Assembly (NCBI GenBank): GCA_007130885.1
Contig: SLRQ01000021.1
Location: forward strand, 1 to 64,000
Direction: 5' to 3'
From: Deltaproteobacteria bacterium
GTDB taxonomy: Bacteria > Myxococcota > Myxococcia > SLRQ01
DNA: 64,000 nt
A program made the position numbers and the translations under genes. Below the pieces are notes generated by a model that saw only the letters and a program-made list of their open reading frames with translations, was not told the DNA's origin and searched no databases. This document shows, piece by piece, positions 44,516-54,138 of the stretch; the first letter of the stretch is position 1, and the number at the start of each line of letters is the position of its first letter.

Positions 44516-47170
44516 ATGAGCGATATGAAGAAAACCGTCTTCCACGATAGACATGTTTCTCTGGGCGCCAAGATGGTCGAGTTCGGCAGATGGGAGATGC
44601 CTATCTCCTATCCAAATGGGACCGTGGAGGAACACTTGGCCACCCGGAGAACCGCGGGACTTTTCGACGTTTCTCACATGGGCAGGTTCCGTATTACGGG
44701 TAGGGGAGCCTTGCGTTTCCTAAACCACGTCTTGACCAACAACGTGGAAGCCCTCGACCCAAGGCAGCAAGGGTCGCAGTACACGCTCATTCCGACCGAA
44801 GAAGGCGGCGCGGTCGACGACGCGTACCTGTATTGCTTCGTTCCGGACGAGTATCTCCTGGTCGTGAATGCCTCGAACACCGAGAAGGATTGGGAGCATC
44901 TGAATGGCTTCTTGGGCGGCTTCGAGGATGTCACGATGGAAAACGTAACCGATGAAGAGTCCATGCTCGCATTGCAAGGGCCCAACTCGCGAGCGATCCT
45001 CGAGAAGCTCCTCGACGACGGGCTTCTTCCGGAGCCGATGCGCAACTCCGTAAGCACGGCGGCGGTAGCAGGCACACCGACCAGAGTCGCTCGTACCGGT
45101 TACACTGGTGAACCTCTAGGCTTCGAGTTGTTCGTGCCTGCAAATAGAGCCGTCGAGCTTTGGGACGCACTCGTGGCCGAGGGAGCCGTGCCCGTTGGAC
45201 TTGGCGCCCGGGACACTCTTCGACTGGAGGCCGGGCTGCCGCTATACGGGCAGGATCTCGGGGTGAACAGCCAAGGCGAAGAAATGCCGCTCCTGTCGAC
45301 GCCACTAGCCAAGGTCGGATTGAGCTTCGCCGCCGGTAAAGGCCAGTTCGTCGGAAGAGCCGCGCTGGAGAAGCAGTTCGAAGCATTCGGTCGCATCATG
45401 CGCAGAGACTACTCCATGATGGACGTCCTTCCTCGCATGGTGAGGTCCGTGGCGGTCGCGGGCCGCGGCGTTGCCCGCACCGGCAGCAAGGTTCTCAAGG
45501 AAGGAAAAGAAGTGGGCCATGTTACCAGCGGGACCATGGTCCCTTGCTGCGTGGTAGAGGGACACGGTCTGGAATCCAGGCTCACCGATGAGAAAAAACT
45601 GCGCTCAATCTGCCTGGCACATATCGACAGTGACATAGTCGAAGACGAGCAGATGGAGATAGAAATAAGGGGCAAGAAAGTCCCGGCGGTGGTTGTTCCA
45701 TACCACCTACGCAGCGAAGCACCGCCTTTTGCCCGGCCGATTATCTTCGACCACGAGCCTCCATCGAAGGATCTACCCCAAGGAGACGAGCCGACCCAGG
45801 TGCGCTCTCTCCTGAAAAAGTCCTTGGAGAACCATGTCTGGAGACAAAAGGAGTGCATCAATCTAATCCCATCGGAGATGACGACGTCACCGATGACCAG
45901 CCTGCTATCGATTACCGATCCTTCATGCCGCTACGCGGAGCATAGGAGCTCCAAGGCCTTCTATGACGAGGAAATATTTTACTACCAAGGAACGGATTTC
46001 ATCGATGAGGTGGAGCGCATGCTCCACGAAGAGCTTTGCAAGTTTTTGGGCTGCACCGAAGTGGAAACTCGGGTGATCAGCGGCCAGATGGCCAACATGG
46101 CCGTTTTCAGCGCCATGGTCGATTACCTCAATAGAACCGACCGCAAGAGCGAGCCACGCCGAATCGCTCGGATAATGAACAATCACATCGCCAAGGGCGG
46201 CCACCTAAGCGCGCAGCCCATGGGAGCTCTCCGGGACTTCGTGGCAAGGGACCCTCAAACAGAGCGACCCGCCGTGTTCAACTTCCCCGTACTGGTGGAG
46301 AACCCTTTCAAGATCGACGTCCCCAAGACACTCGAAATGATTGACGAGGTCCGTCCCGAGTTCATCATTTTCGGTAAGAGCATGGTCTTGCACCGAGAAC
46401 CGGTAGCCGCCGTTCGACGCCATCTCGATGACCGAAAGCTCGATGCCGTCGTCATGTATGACATGGCCCACGTACTGGGCCTCGTGGGGCCACACTTCCA
46501 AGAACCGTTCAAGGAAGGGGCCGACATGGTCACCGGCTCCACGCACAAGACCTTTTATGGTACGCAGCGCGGCATCATAGGAGGAAGGTTCGAGGAGAAT
46601 GAGGAAAGGTATCAGCTCTGGGAGGCCGTCCAGCGCCGAGCCTTCCCGGGCTCCACGTCCAACCATCACCTTGGGACTCTCCTCGGCCTTTTGATGGCCT
46701 GCTATGAGATGAACTACTTCAAGGACTCGTACCAAACCAAGGTTCTTTCAAACGCCAAGGCGTTCGCCGTCGCCCTCAAGGACAGCGGACTCGACGTAGC
46801 AGGGGATCCCGAGATCGATTTCACTGAAACACACCAGGTTCTCGTGAGAGTCGGCTACGGACGCGGACCGGAGATAGCAAGGCGTCTCGAAGACAACAAC
46901 ATCGTGTGCAACTATCAAGCGATGCCGGACGAAGAGGGATTCACCGTCGCCGGCGGTCTGCGGTTCGGAGTCTCGGAGATGACACGCTTCGGCATGGAGC
47001 CCGATGATTTCAAGGAGCTTGCCGGGATCATCCACGATGTGGTGGTAAGCGACAAAGATGTCCGCGATGAAGCAAAAGCATTGCGCCAGAGATTCCTCGA
47101 TCTAGGTTTCTGCTTCCGCAAGGAAGACTATGCCGATCTCTGGCAAGACCTGCACGAACTAATCGGCTGA
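44516..47170 (+). CDS. GcvT-serine hydroxymethyltransferase fusion
   Basis: Residues 1-395 are the glycine cleavage T-protein (aminomethyltransferase): FGRWEMPISYPNGTVEEHLATR, GLFDVSHMG, GGAVDDAYLYC, LALQGPNS and ARTGYTGEPLGFELFVP. After a linker of about 45 residues, residues about 440-884 form a divergent serine hydroxymethyltransferase: INLIPSEMTTSPM, YDMAHVLGLVG, and the PLP-lysine motif GSTHKTFYG with Lys678. T-protein makes 5,10-methylene-tetrahydrofolate and SHMT uses it to turn glycine into serine, so fusion could channel the cofactor. AGGA six bases before ATG 44516 supports this start over ATG 44510. The frame is open throughout, so the fusion is not a frameshift artefact of two genes. 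gcvH, gcvPA and gcvPB follow. Confidence 0.92.
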   Translation: MSDMKKTVFHDRHVSLGAKMVEFGRWEMPISYPNGTVEEHLATRRTAGLFDVSHMGRFRITGRGALRFLNHVLTNNVEALDPRQQGSQYTLIPTEEGGAVDDAYLYCFVPDEYLLVVNASNTEKDWEHLNGFLGGFEDVTMENVTDEESMLALQGPNSRAILEKLLDDGLLPEPMRNSVSTAAVAGTPTRVARTGYTGEPLGFELFVPANRAVELWDALVAEGAVPVGLGARDTLRLEAGLPLYGQDLGVNSQGEEMPLLSTPLAKVGLSFAAGKGQFVGRAALEKQFEAFGRIMRRDYSMMDVLPRMVRSVAVAGRGVARTGSKVLKEGKEVGHVTSGTMVPCCVVEGHGLESRLTDEKKLRSICLAHIDSDIVEDEQMEIEIRGKKVPAVVVPYHLRSEAPPFARPIIFDHEPPSKDLPQGDEPTQVRSLLKKSLENHVWRQKECINLIPSEMTTSPMTSLLSITDPSCRYAEHRSSKAFYDEEIFYYQGTDFIDEVERMLHEELCKFLGCTEVETRVISGQMANMAVFSAMVDYLNRTDRKSEPRRIARIMNNHIAKGGHLSAQPMGALRDFVARDPQTERPAVFNFPVLVENPFKIDVPKTLEMIDEVRPEFIIFGKSMVLHREPVAAVRRHLDDRKLDAVVMYDMAHVLGLVGPHFQEPFKEGADMVTGSTHKTFYGTQRGIIGGRFEENEERYQLWEAVQRRAFPGSTSNHHLGTLLGLLMACYEMNYFKDSYQTKVLSNAKAFAVALKDSGLDVAGDPEIDFTETHQVLVRVGYGRGPEIARRLEDNNIVCNYQAMPDEEGFTVAGGLRFGVSEMTRFGMEPDDFKELAGIIHDVVVSDKDVRDEAKALRQRFLDLGFCFRKEDYADLWQDLHELIG

Positions 47171-47276
47171 CGCTCGGTCAGCGCATGTTGACTTGTGGTC
47201 ACCCGGTGGTTGACCCGAAACCGCTGGTGCACTAGGAATCGCCGAGAATCAAGCCACCTGATATGGAGCTACGACA

Positions 47277-47666
47277 ATGTCAAATATCCCAGAGGATCTC
47301 CGCTACTCGGAGGAGCATGAGTGGATTCGACCAGCTTCCAACCATGTAACCATCGGTGTAACCGATCATGCCCAGGAACAACTGGGCGACGTAGTGTTCG
47401 TCGAGTTGCCGGAAGTCGGTGACGAGATAACCCGCGGTGCGGAGTTCGGCGCCATAGAGTCGACCAAGGCGTACAGTGAGCTTTTCGCGCCGGTCACCGG
47501 GGAAGTCACCGAGGTGAACGACTCTTTGATCGACGCTCCCGAGATGCTCAATAAGGATCCATACGGCGATGGCTGGATGATCCGAATAGCCCCGGCGGAG
47601 GAGAGCGACATCGATGATTTGATGGACGCCGAGGCTTACCGAGAACACATCGAAAACGAAAAGTAG
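47277..47666 (+). CDS. gcvH: Glycine cleavage system H protein
   Basis: GcvH carries the aminomethyl group on a lipoyl-lysine between the P, T and L proteins. The 129-residue protein has YSEEHEWI, GVTDHAQEQLGDVVFVELPEVG, and the lipoylation site ESTKAYSELFAPVTGEV (usually ESVKA). GGAG eight bases before ATG 47277 is a good ribosome-binding site. It is 106 bp after the gcvT fusion and 10 bp before gcvPA. Confidence 0.97.
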   Translation: MSNIPEDLRYSEEHEWIRPASNHVTIGVTDHAQEQLGDVVFVELPEVGDEITRGAEFGAIESTKAYSELFAPVTGEVTEVNDSLIDAPEMLNKDPYGDGWMIRIAPAEESDIDDLMDAEAYREHIENEK

Positions 47667-47676
47667 GGCCAGATCC

Positions 47677-49014
47677 ATGCGCTATCTGCCACAGACGGCG
47701 GAGGACGTGAGGACGATGCTCGACGACATCGGAGTTGAATCCGTCGAGCAACTCTTCTCCTCCATTCCCGAAGGTGTTCGAGTTCAAGGTGATCTCGATC
47801 TCCCTCCGCCCCTCGACGAAGCCTCTTTGCTCGAGCATCTAGAGGAGCTCGGCGCGGAAACCGGCGGGCGGCCGTTCCTGGGCGCCGGTTGCTACCCCCA
47901 TCATGTGCCGCAGCTCGTAGGTCAGATGCTTCTCCGAAGCGAGCTTCTGACGGCCTACACTCCGTATCAGCCGGAGTGCAGCCAGGGCACCTTGCAGTTC
48001 ATCTTCGAGTTCCAAACGATGGTAAGCGGCCTCACTGGATGCGAGGTGGCCAACGCGTCCATGTATGACGGCGCTCATGCGGCGGCCGAGGCCGCGCAGA
48101 TGGCGCTACGGATTCGCCGCAAAGCTCGTAGGGTGCTAGTCAGCCACGCTCTCCATCCCGATTATCTAGCCACCATCCGAACGCAGCTATCCCGCAGCGG
48201 CGCCGAGGTAGAGACAATACCCTTCAACGAGACGGGCGCCATGGACCTTTCCGAGTTGGAGAGGATGATCGATGGGAACGTGGCCTGCGTCATTACCGGC
48301 TACCCGAATTTCTTCGGCATCGTCGAGCCGATAGACAAGATCTCCAAGATAGCGAAGCCTCACAAAGCATTGACGGTATCAGTGACGACCGAGGCCGTCT
48401 CGCTCGGCATGCTGGAGGCACCTGGGCGACTAGGCGCGGATCTGGCCGTCGGAGAGATGGGCAGCTTCGGCAATGCCATGAGCTTCGGCGGTCCCTCTCT
48501 AGGGTTCTTCTCCGCGCGTCAATCACATATGCGGCAGATGCCCGGACGCCTCTGTGGAGCCACCGTGGACTCCGAGGGGCGGCGAGGATTCGCTCTGACC
48601 CTCTCCACGCGCGAGCAACATATCAGGCGTGAGAAGGCCACATCGAACATCTGCACGAATCAGGGGCTCTGCGCCACCGCCGCGGCCATACACCTCTCCT
48701 TGCTGGGCCGTAGAGGGATCAAGGAGCTGGCAAGGCTGAACTGGCTGCGTGCACGACACCTTCGCCGCCTGCTGGCCGAGCGAGGACTCGAGACTTCCTT
48801 CTCGGGACCGGTGTTCAACGAGTTTGCGCTGGCCGTACGGAACCCGGCGAAGGCTCTTCGCGACATAGAAGCAGCAGGCCTCGAGGGCGGGCTGGACCTA
48901 TCGCGTTTCTACGATGTTGCTCCGGCGTCCAAATCGATCTTGCTTTGCGTGACCGAGGTTCACTCACCAAAAGAGATAGAACGTCTGGCGGACGCGTTGG
49001 GAGGCCGAGAATGA
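47677..49014 (+). CDS. gcvPA: Glycine dehydrogenase (decarboxylating) subunit 1
   Basis: GcvPA is the N-terminal half of the two-subunit P-protein that decarboxylates glycine with PLP. The 445-residue chain shows FLGAGCYPHHVPQLVGQMLLRSELLTAYTPYQPECSQGTLQ and CNLDT-free standard core elements including GEMGSFGNAMSFGGPSLGFF and NICTNQGLCA. Its stop overlaps the gcvPB start by ATGA, so subunits are made in equal amounts. Confidence 0.97.
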   Translation: MRYLPQTAEDVRTMLDDIGVESVEQLFSSIPEGVRVQGDLDLPPPLDEASLLEHLEELGAETGGRPFLGAGCYPHHVPQLVGQMLLRSELLTAYTPYQPECSQGTLQFIFEFQTMVSGLTGCEVANASMYDGAHAAAEAAQMALRIRRKARRVLVSHALHPDYLATIRTQLSRSGAEVETIPFNETGAMDLSELERMIDGNVACVITGYPNFFGIVEPIDKISKIAKPHKALTVSVTTEAVSLGMLEAPGRLGADLAVGEMGSFGNAMSFGGPSLGFFSARQSHMRQMPGRLCGATVDSEGRRGFALTLSTREQHIRREKATSNICTNQGLCATAAAIHLSLLGRRGIKELARLNWLRARHLRRLLAERGLETSFSGPVFNEFALAVRNPAKALRDIEAAGLEGGLDLSRFYDVAPASKSILLCVTEVHSPKEIERLADALGGRE

Positions 49015-50615
49015 GCAGGAAGCCTGCAAGCGCCGAGAACGGCGATCACTTGGAAGAAGCTTGGCGCCCTCGTCCGGACGAACCGGCGGGAACGACCGGC
49101 CTCCTTCTTGAGGAACCCTTAATCTTCGAACGTAGCCGCACCGGCCGTAGCGGCGCCTCGCTACCCCCAGCGGGCGTGCCCGAGGCCGATGCGTCGACAG
49201 AGATTCCCGAGGAGTATCTTCGCGGTGAATGGCAGCCGGAAGACGGTATCCCCGAAGTGTCCGAGCCGGAGGTGGTGCGACACGTTACGCGCCTATCCCA
49301 GATGAACTACGGCGTCGATACGGGAATGTTCCCTCTCGGCTCATGCACTATGAAGTACAATCCTCGGGTCAATGAAGCCACCGCCCGCTTACCCGGCTTC
49401 ACCACGGCGCACCCATATCTACCGGAGGAGCGCATCCAGGGTCCGCTCGCCCTTATGTGGAACCTCGAGCAAGCTCTCGCCGAGATCGGCGGCTTCGCCG
49501 CCGTGACCCTGCAACCCGCCGCCGGCGCTCACGGTGAGTTGGCGGGCGTGCTCATGATGCGTGCCTATCATGAATCGGTGGGGGAGCAGCGAACCAAGGT
49601 CCTGGTGCCTTCCAGTGCGCATGGAACAAACCCCGCCACCAGTGCGGTGGCCGGCTATCGCGTGGTCGAAATACCGTCCGGCCCGGAGGGGTACGTGCTT
49701 CCCGAGACGGTCGCCGACGCCATGGACGAAGAAGTCGCCGGCATAATGATCACCAACCCCAATACGCTCGGTATCTTCGAGCGTCATATCGCGGAGATAG
49801 CAAAAGTAGTGCACGACCGCGGAGGGCTGGTCTATTGCGACGGCGCAAACGCGAACGCCATACTAGGCAAGGTTCGGCCCGGTGAAACGGGTGTGGACGT
49901 GATGCACTACAATCTCCACAAGACGTTCTCCACGCCCCATGGAGGAGGTGGGCCGGGCTCCGGGCCGGTGGGAGTGAGTAAGAAGCTGGTGCCTTTCCTG
50001 CCCTCCCCCGTAGTAGCTCGAAGCGAAGGCCGCTACCGACTCGATTACGATAGGCCACGGAGCATAGGACGGCTCAAGGCCTTTTACGGCAACTTCGGCA
50101 TTCTTGTTCGCGCCTATACGTACATTCGAGAGATGGGCGCCGAGGGCTTGCGGCGAGCATGCGAAGGAGCAGTTCTCAACGCTGTTTATCTTCGCGAAAA
50201 GCTTCGCCGCCAGGAGAACGGCGGATGGCACCTTCCCTTCGAGACGGACTCGCTCCATGAAGCAGTCTTTACCGACGAGGCACTGAAAGATACTGGCTGC
50301 ACCACCATGGACGTAGCAAAGCGCCTCATCGACCTGGGCTTCCATCCACCCACCGTCTACTTCCCTCTGGTGGTCTCGGGTGCTCTGATGATAGAGCCGA
50401 CGGAAAGCGAGACTCGCGAAAGCATTGACGCCTTCGTCAAGGCAATGAGGCGTATAGCGCATGAAGCCCAAGGCTCCCCCGAAACCGTTCGGCAGGCCCC
50501 ATCCGTATCGATTCGGCGGCGCCTGAACGAAGCGCTGGCCGCGCGTAACCCAATCCTGAAATGGACGCCGGACATGGACGAGCAGCTTGCCTCCGGAATC
50601 CAGCGGGGCAAGTAA
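49011..50615 (+). CDS. gcvPB: Glycine dehydrogenase (decarboxylating) subunit 2
   Basis: GcvPB carries the PLP-binding lysine of the P-protein, in MHYNLHKTFSTPHGGGGPGSGP. Other family motifs are YGVDTGMFPLGSCTMKYNP, LQPAAGAHGELAG, SSAHGTNPATSAVAGY, and the C-terminal FHPPTVYFPL. The 534-residue length is a little above the usual 480-500 because of an N-terminal extension of about 40 residues. It ends the operon, 40 bp from the converging lpxC. The L-protein gene, needed to reoxidise GcvH, is not in the window. Confidence 0.96.
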   Translation: MSRKPASAENGDHLEEAWRPRPDEPAGTTGLLLEEPLIFERSRTGRSGASLPPAGVPEADASTEIPEEYLRGEWQPEDGIPEVSEPEVVRHVTRLSQMNYGVDTGMFPLGSCTMKYNPRVNEATARLPGFTTAHPYLPEERIQGPLALMWNLEQALAEIGGFAAVTLQPAAGAHGELAGVLMMRAYHESVGEQRTKVLVPSSAHGTNPATSAVAGYRVVEIPSGPEGYVLPETVADAMDEEVAGIMITNPNTLGIFERHIAEIAKVVHDRGGLVYCDGANANAILGKVRPGETGVDVMHYNLHKTFSTPHGGGGPGSGPVGVSKKLVPFLPSPVVARSEGRYRLDYDRPRSIGRLKAFYGNFGILVRAYTYIREMGAEGLRRACEGAVLNAVYLREKLRRQENGGWHLPFETDSLHEAVFTDEALKDTGCTTMDVAKRLIDLGFHPPTVYFPLVVSGALMIEPTESETRESIDAFVKAMRRIAHEAQGSPETVRQAPSVSIRRRLNEALAARNPILKWTPDMDEQLASGIQRGK

Positions 50616-50654
50616 CGTCCGAGACCGGACTACCCAGACGTGAGCAGCGCCACG

Positions 50655-51596
50655 TCAGGCCGCGGCATTCACAAGGGCCGGGAAGGCATCGTGCGGTACG
50701 TATTGCTCTTCTTCGTCGGCCACCGTCTCAATGATCTCGAAGGCCTCGGTATGGGCCAGCACTTCCCTGCAGAGCCTGTTGTGCATCTCATGGCCTGAAC
50801 AAACGGCCGTTACATGTCCCAAGACAGGCATGCCGAGCAATGCCAGGTCGCCCATGGCATCCAGCGCCTTGTGCCGCACGAACTCATCCTTGAACCGCAG
50901 GCCACCCGCATTGAGTATCGAGGAATCGCCGATGACCACCGCGTTCTCCAAGGATCCGCCCAGAGCATGACCGGCGGCCTTCATTCTACGCACGTCCCGA
51001 AGAAAACCGAAGGTGCGCGCCGAGCAGAGACTCTTCACGAACAGATCTTCCGAAAGATCCGCGTCTATGCGCTGACTTCCAACCAGCGGGTGATCGTAGT
51101 CGACGGAGCAGCTCACTCTTGGCCGCCTGGCCGGAACGATCCTGGCGAGCCGGGAGCCATCTCTGACCTCCACCTTTTTCTTTATGACCAAAACACGTCG
51201 CCCCGCGCCTTGTTCTCTGACTCCCGCCGATTGAACGGCACGAACGAACGGCGCGGCGCTGCCGTCCATGGCGGGCAACTCAGGCCCCGCGATCTCGACG
51301 CGCACGTTGTCGATGCCCAACCCGTACAGACAGGCCATCAAATGCTCGATGGTGCCTATTCTTATCAGCCTCCCCTCTTCGTCGAGCGTACCTATACGGG
51401 TGGCTAAAGCGGTATCGACCACGTTCTCGGTCTTGGCTTCTATCTCCACTACCGGACGTACATCGGTACGAACGAAAACGATACCGGTATCGCGGGGAGC
51501 GGGCAGGAGCGCCATACGCGCTGGAGAGCCGGAGTGGAGACCTATGCCGGCCATCTCGACTCGCCGCTGGATGGTACGCTGCTGTATTCGGTGCAT
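50655..51596 (-). CDS. lpxC: UDP-3-O-acyl-N-acetylglucosamine deacetylase
   Basis: LpxC is the committed zinc-dependent deacetylase of lipid A synthesis. The 313-residue chain has QRTIQRRVEMAGIGLHSG, the zinc ligand in GTIEHLMACLYGLGIDN, the catalytic MDGSAAPFV, SARTFGFL, and RFKDEFVRHKALDAMGDLALLG with the second His and Asp ligands. AAGG eight bases before ATG 51596 decides the start, well inside a longer open frame. It follows ruvB on the same strand after 296 bp that contain repeated operator-like motifs. Confidence 0.97.
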   Translation of the reverse strand: MHRIQQRTIQRRVEMAGIGLHSGSPARMALLPAPRDTGIVFVRTDVRPVVEIEAKTENVVDTALATRIGTLDEEGRLIRIGTIEHLMACLYGLGIDNVRVEIAGPELPAMDGSAAPFVRAVQSAGVREQGAGRRVLVIKKKVEVRDGSRLARIVPARRPRVSCSVDYDHPLVGSQRIDADLSEDLFVKSLCSARTFGFLRDVRRMKAAGHALGGSLENAVVIGDSSILNAGGLRFKDEFVRHKALDAMGDLALLGMPVLGHVTAVCSGHEMHNRLCREVLAHTEAFEIIETVADEEEQYVPHDAFPALVNAAA

Positions 51597-51741
51597 TTGA
51601 GAGCCTTTTCTACAAGTCCACGAGAAGGAACAGTGTTCTAGTTCAGTGCGTGAAGCAGCGGTCCGCAGACAGTCGGGGGACATCAATCGAAAGACTGTCG
51701 AAAAGTGCATACCAGCAAGATAGATGCCACGCAAAAAAACG

Positions 51742-51838
51742 AGGTTCACCTTTTGCCGGTCTCAACCCAAACGCCAATAATCACGGTCACTTACCACCTT
51801 TAGCCTGACAGGTGAACAAAAAGTTCGCCTTTTGCGCG
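51742..51838. promoter_or_regulatory. Repeated operator-like motif upstream of lpxC
   Basis: GTTCACCTTTTGCCGG (51744-51759) recurs as GTTCGCCTTTTGCGCG (51823-51838). The second copy is also the right arm of an inverted repeat with AGGTGAAC (51810-51817) across a five-base A-rich spacer. Three related half-sites 150-240 bp upstream of lpxC in a 296-bp non-coding region suggest a regulator-binding array. No other feature is visible in this gap. Confidence 0.45.
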
Positions 51839-51892
51839 CAGGCCGGTCCACGACATGAATGTCGCGGTTTTTCATGGGTCTACCAAGAATGA

Positions 51893-52924
51893 TCACAACA
51901 AACTGTTCTGCCCACCTCCCCCCTGTGGCATCGAGCGGCCAAGATGAGCATAAGCGGCAGCCGTCGCGACTCTTCCCCGGGGAGTGCGGTGAAGGAGCCC
52001 CTCTTGAATCAGGAACGGCTCGTACACCTCCTCGAGGGTATCCGTAGCCTCACTCACGGCGGCGGAAAGAGAGGTCAGCCCCACCGGCCCCCCATCGAAC
52101 TTGTCGATGAGAGTAAGGAGTATGCGCCGATCCATGGGATCGAGACCCAACCCGTCGACCTCTAGCCGGTTCAGAGCTCCGCGCGCCACATCTCTGGTCA
52201 CTCTGCCGTCGCCCTCTACTTCCGCGAAGTCTCTTACTCTTCGCAGCAGCCGGTTGGCAATCCTCGGTGTCCCACGGGCCCTACCGGCAATCTCGGATGA
52301 TGCTCCCTCGTGCAGTCGTACCCCCAGCCTCTCCGCGCTACGATCGACTATCTCTCTTAGCTCTTCCGGACTGTAGAAATCCAACCTCTCCACTATTCCG
52401 AAGCGATCTCTCATCGGCCCTGTCAACAAGCCCGTACGAGTCGTGGCTCCTATGAGCGTGAACGGCTCCAGGTTGAGCTGCACGGTCTGCGCGCCGGGAC
52501 CGTCTCCCAGGACCACATCGAACTTGTAATCCTCCATGGCCTGATACAGGCGCTCCTCCACCACTCTCGAGAGGCGGTGAATCTCATCCAGGAACAGCAC
52601 ATCCCTCGCCGAAAGGCCGGTCAAGAGTCCGGCCAGGTCGCCCGGACGTTCAAAGGCGGGCCCCGAGGTCACGAACACGTTGACACCCAACTCGGTCGCC
52701 ATGATGTGAGCCAAGCTCGTCTTACCCAAGCCGGGTGGCCCACACAGCAGAGTATGATCGAGCGCCCCTCTCCTCCTGCGCGCGGCTTCCACGAAAACCT
52801 TGAGCTTGCCTACGACTGTATTCTGCCCGACAAACTCGCTGAAGCTCGCCGGACGCAGGGATACATCGAAAGTGGCATCTTCTTCTTGGGTGTCAGGAGC
52901 AACCGGACGCGAGTTGGAGATCAT
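51893..52924 (-). CDS. ruvB: Holliday junction helicase RuvB
   Basis: RuvB is the AAA+ motor that drives Holliday junction branch migration with RuvA. The 343-residue protein has [12 protein letters not shown], Walker [12 protein letters not shown], Walker [17 protein letters not shown], the sensor [18 protein letters not shown], and the C-terminal winged-helix ending in [17 protein letters not shown]. It follows ruvA by 40 bp. Confidence 0.98.
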   Translation of the reverse strand: MISNSRPVAPDTQEEDATFDVSLRPASFSEFVGQNTVVGKLKVFVEAARRRRGALDHTLLCGPPGLGKTSLAHIMATELGVNVFVTSGPAFERPGDLAGLLTGLSARDVLFLDEIHRLSRVVEERLYQAMEDYKFDVVLGDGPGAQTVQLNLEPFTLIGATTRTGLLTGPMRDRFGIVERLDFYSPEELREIVDRSAERLGVRLHEGASSEIAGRARGTPRIANRLLRRVRDFAEVEGDGRVTRDVARGALNRLEVDGLGLDPMDRRILLTLIDKFDGGPVGLTSLSAAVSEATDTLEEVYEPFLIQEGLLHRTPRGRVATAAAYAHLGRSMPQGGGGQNSLL

Positions 52925-52964
52925 GGCCGGTTAGCTTAGCCCGGTTTACTCACCAGGTCACCCG

Positions 52965-53573
52965 TCAGCCCCTACGCAAACGCCGCAGGGCATCTCGCAG
53001 AAGCACCGGCAGCTCGTCCTCTCCCAAATCTTCCAGGGTAGACTCGGCGGCACCCCGGGCCTGATCGATCTTGAACCCCAAACCGACGAGGCCGCTCATC
53101 AACTGCTCGAGGAGGTTTTCCAAGGCGGGCTCCGGTGCCTTCTTCGAGGAAACTGGAACAGAGGCGGAGAGCGCTCCAATTCGGTCCTTGAGCTCCACGA
53201 CCAAACGCTCGGCCGTCTTTTTCCCTACACCGTGGGCGCCGGCAAGCCTCTTCGCGTCTTCAGAGCGAACAGCGTCGACGATCTCCTCCGCGGGAAGACC
53301 CGAAAGCATCTGTATGGCTTTCTTGCAACCGATGTTGGGTGCTCCCAGAAGGCAGTGAAAGACTTGCTCCTCCAGCGCATCCGCGAAACCGTACAGATCC
53401 AGCGCCGCCTCCGCCACGTGAGTGTGAACCCGAAGAGCAGCCTCTCCCCCGGGCGGCGGCAAGCTGGCCAGAGTTCCAACCGATGCAAAGACCTTGTACC
53501 CGACGCCACCCACATCGAGAACAGCGTGATCAAGGCCCTTTTCAACCACTTTCCCGAACAAACGCGCGATCAT
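52965..53573 (-). CDS. ruvA: Holliday junction-binding protein RuvA
   Basis: RuvA binds the four-way junction and loads RuvB. The 202-residue chain starts MIARLFGKVVEKG and contains the OB fold, two helix-hairpin-helix motifs (LPAEEIVDAVRSEDAKRLAGAHGVGKKTAERLVVELKDRIG) and the RuvB-contact C-terminal domain. ATG 53573 overlaps the ruvC stop by four bases (ATGA); the longer open frame upstream is not needed. Confidence 0.96.
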   Translation of the reverse strand: MIARLFGKVVEKGLDHAVLDVGGVGYKVFASVGTLASLPPPGGEAALRVHTHVAEAALDLYGFADALEEQVFHCLLGAPNIGCKKAIQMLSGLPAEEIVDAVRSEDAKRLAGAHGVGKKTAERLVVELKDRIGALSASVPVSSKKAPEPALENLLEQLMSGLVGLGFKIDQARGAAESTLEDLGEDELPVLLRDALRRLRRG

Positions 53574-54094
53574 TTTCGGCTTCCCGATCTCGTGCTCTTT
53601 CGTCGCGGCCGGCTCGAGGCCAGCCGTTCCATTGCCGGCACCTGCTGAGCATGACATAGCGCAATGGCCAAAGCATCGGCGGCATCAGAGTTATCTAGTG
53701 TTGTAATACCCAAGATGGCGGCTACCATCATTTGAACCTGTCCCTTCTCGGCGCGCCCGTTTCCAGCGACGGATCTCTTGACCGTGGCCGGAGAGTACTC
53801 GCTGACAGGCAGACCGGCTCTTGCCGCGCACAAGAGAGCCACACCTCTTGCGTGGCCTAGAAGTAGAGCGCTCCGGGCATTTCGGTGAGTGAAGACGCCC
53901 TCGACCGCGACGACATCGGGCCGGACTTCCAGCAAGATCGAATCCAACTCGGACCCAAGCCTCGCAAGACGTCCCGAAAGCTCTCCCTTCAAGCTGACGG
54001 CACCGTGTGCCACGTGCTTCGCCCGCGGCCGAGAAGCCTCCACGACTCCCCACCCACAGGTTCGAGTTCCCGGATCGATACCAAGAATGCGCAT
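53570..54094 (-). CDS. ruvC: Crossover junction endodeoxyribonuclease RuvC
   Basis: RuvC resolves Holliday junctions by paired nicks. The 174-residue protein has ILGIDPGTRTCGWGV with the first catalytic Asp, VAVEGVFTHRNARSALLLGHARGVALL with the Glu, YSPATVKRSVAGNGRAEKGQVQ, and the final acidic DAADALAIALCH. It lies between yebC (44 bp upstream) and ruvA (overlapping). Confidence 0.97.
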   Translation of the reverse strand: MRILGIDPGTRTCGWGVVEASRPRAKHVAHGAVSLKGELSGRLARLGSELDSILLEVRPDVVAVEGVFTHRNARSALLLGHARGVALLCAARAGLPVSEYSPATVKRSVAGNGRAEKGQVQMMVAAILGITTLDNSDAADALAIALCHAQQVPAMERLASSRPRRKSTRSGSRK

Positions 54095-54138
54095 TTCAAG
54101 GCAGGATAACAGAGGCGGGGCCAGTCCGCTCGAGCCTT

